Assembly: GCA_913043075.1 (NCBI GenBank)
Contig: CAJWLI010000110.1
Span: forward strand, 1-5,553
Length of the DNA: 5,553 nt
Direction: 5' to 3'
Source: an uncultured Gammaproteobacteria bacterium
GTDB taxonomy: Bacteria > Pseudomonadota > Gammaproteobacteria > Pseudomonadales > Azotimanducaceae
The notes under the pieces were generated by a model, which was not told the origin of the DNA, ran no database searches, and worked only from the letters and a program-made list of their open reading frames with translations. Shown piece by piece: positions 4,929 to 5,553 of this stretch. How positions within the stretch are numbered: the stretch's first letter is position 1; every line of letters starts with the position of its first letter. The translations under genes were made by a program, and so were the position numbers.

Positions 4929-5553
4929 GAATTGTCTTCGCGGGAACACCTGAGTTTGCTGCAAGACATTTAGAGGCTCTGTTAAAAAGCCGTCACGAGA
5001 TTGTGGCCGTGATTACCCAACCAGATAAAAAAGGAAAACGAGGGCGAAGTTTAGTCGAGTCTCCAGTTAAGAAATTAGCTCGAGAATTCGGGTTGCCAAC
5101 TCTCCAACCGCTCAGGTTAACAAAAAAAGACCTTTCCTCTTTCAGTTTTGAACTGCTGGTAGTGGTTGCATTTGGGCAAATACTTGATCTTGATGTCCTG
5201 GAAACCCCTACTAAGGGCTCTATCAATGTCCATGCATCATTACTGCCCCGATGGAGGGGAGCGGCTCCCATACAAAGATCTATCTTAGCGGGAGACAAAA
5301 ATTCCGGGATTACTATTATGCAAATGGACGATGGATTAGATACCGGAAATATTTTAGCTTCTCAATCTATCCAGTCCGCTGAGGAGAGCTCAGAGTCCCT
5401 AAGCCAAAAATTATGCTCGCTTGGACAAGAACTAATGCTAAAAACCCTAGGAGACTTGGACCGACTTCAAAAACACGCAATCCCTCAGAGTGACGAGCTT
5501 ACTACCTACGCAGCAAAAATTTCGAAAGACGAGGCCAGAATTAACTGGCTTAG
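4925..5553 (+). CDS. fmt: Methionyl-tRNA formyltransferase, N-terminal part (runs off the right edge)
   Basis: Transfers a formyl group from 10-formyltetrahydrofolate to methionyl-initiator tRNA, marking it for initiation. The 209 codons present cover the catalytic Rossmann-like domain: RIVFAGTPEFAA at 2-13, QPDKKGKRGR at 32-41 (the basic loop region that contacts the acceptor stem in E. coli Fmt), INVHASLLPRWRGAAPIQ at 100-117 and MDDGLDTG at 134-141. Catalytic N101, H103 and D139 are all present. The sequence ends in SKDEARINWL, near the hinge to the C-terminal tRNA-binding domain, which is outside the window. The start is TTG at 4925, the only initiator-type codon between the in-frame TAG at 4907 and the conserved FAGTP motif. 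It overlaps the def stop as TTGA and has only a weak GGGTG upstream, so coupled translation from def is likely. Confidence 0.96.
   Translation, partial: MRIVFAGTPEFAARHLEALLKSRHEIVAVITQPDKKGKRGRSLVESPVKKLAREFGLPTLQPLRLTKKDLSSFSFELLVVVAFGQILDLDVLETPTKGSINVHASLLPRWRGAAPIQRSILAGDKNSGITIMQMDDGLDTGNILASQSIQSAEESSESLSQKLCSLGQELMLKTLGDLDRLQKHAIPQSDELTTYAAKISKDEARINWL

Noticed and set aside
4993..5298. Minus-strand reading frame of 101 codons within fmt
   Set aside because: It is antisense to the conserved catalytic domain of Fmt and has no family resemblance.

Overview
The window is an ordinary stretch of housekeeping chromosome. It most likely comes from a gammaproteobacterium with an AT-leaning genome, possibly a free-living aquatic or marine lineage. 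The proteins align with those of Escherichia coli and Pseudomonas: oligopeptidase A, the small zinc-ribbon protein YheV, shikimate dehydrogenase, TsaC, peptide deformylase and methionyl-tRNA formyltransferase. The gammaproteobacterial assignment is firm, because YheV and this arrangement of neighbours are typical of the class. The habitat and lineage are guesses from base composition and gene packing. I see no mobile element, CRISPR array, tRNA, rRNA, phage gene or defence gene.

Left part, minus strand, read from right to left: tsaC (4254-3703), aroE (3706-2882), prlC (2876-855) and yheV (822-631) form a compact block. tsaC and aroE overlap by 4 bases, aroE and prlC are 5 bases apart, and prlC and yheV are 32 bases apart. 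An intergenic region of 179 bases (452-630) follows, and then the 5' part of coxB (cytochrome c oxidase subunit II) runs off the left edge. coxB has its own good sigma70-type promoter. A near-consensus promoter on the opposite strand overlaps it.

Right part, plus strand: def (4416-4928) and fmt (from 4925, running off the right edge) overlap by four bases through a TTGA junction. They diverge from tsaC across about 160 bases that carry both candidate promoters and an inverted repeat.

Functionally the two arms serve translation (TsaC for the t6A modification of tRNA, Fmt and Def for adding and removing the N-formyl group), aromatic amino-acid synthesis (AroE), peptide turnover (PrlC) and respiration (CoxB). 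The divergent def-fmt / tsaC-aroE pairing is the classical locus. The genes that normally lie within it (dprA with smg and a topA-like zinc-finger gene in E. coli; lysM, dprA, qor and hemF in Pseudomonas) are absent, so the locus looks compacted. The most interesting non-coding signal is the overlapping pair of opposed promoters upstream of coxB. I found no convincing previously undescribed multi-gene system.
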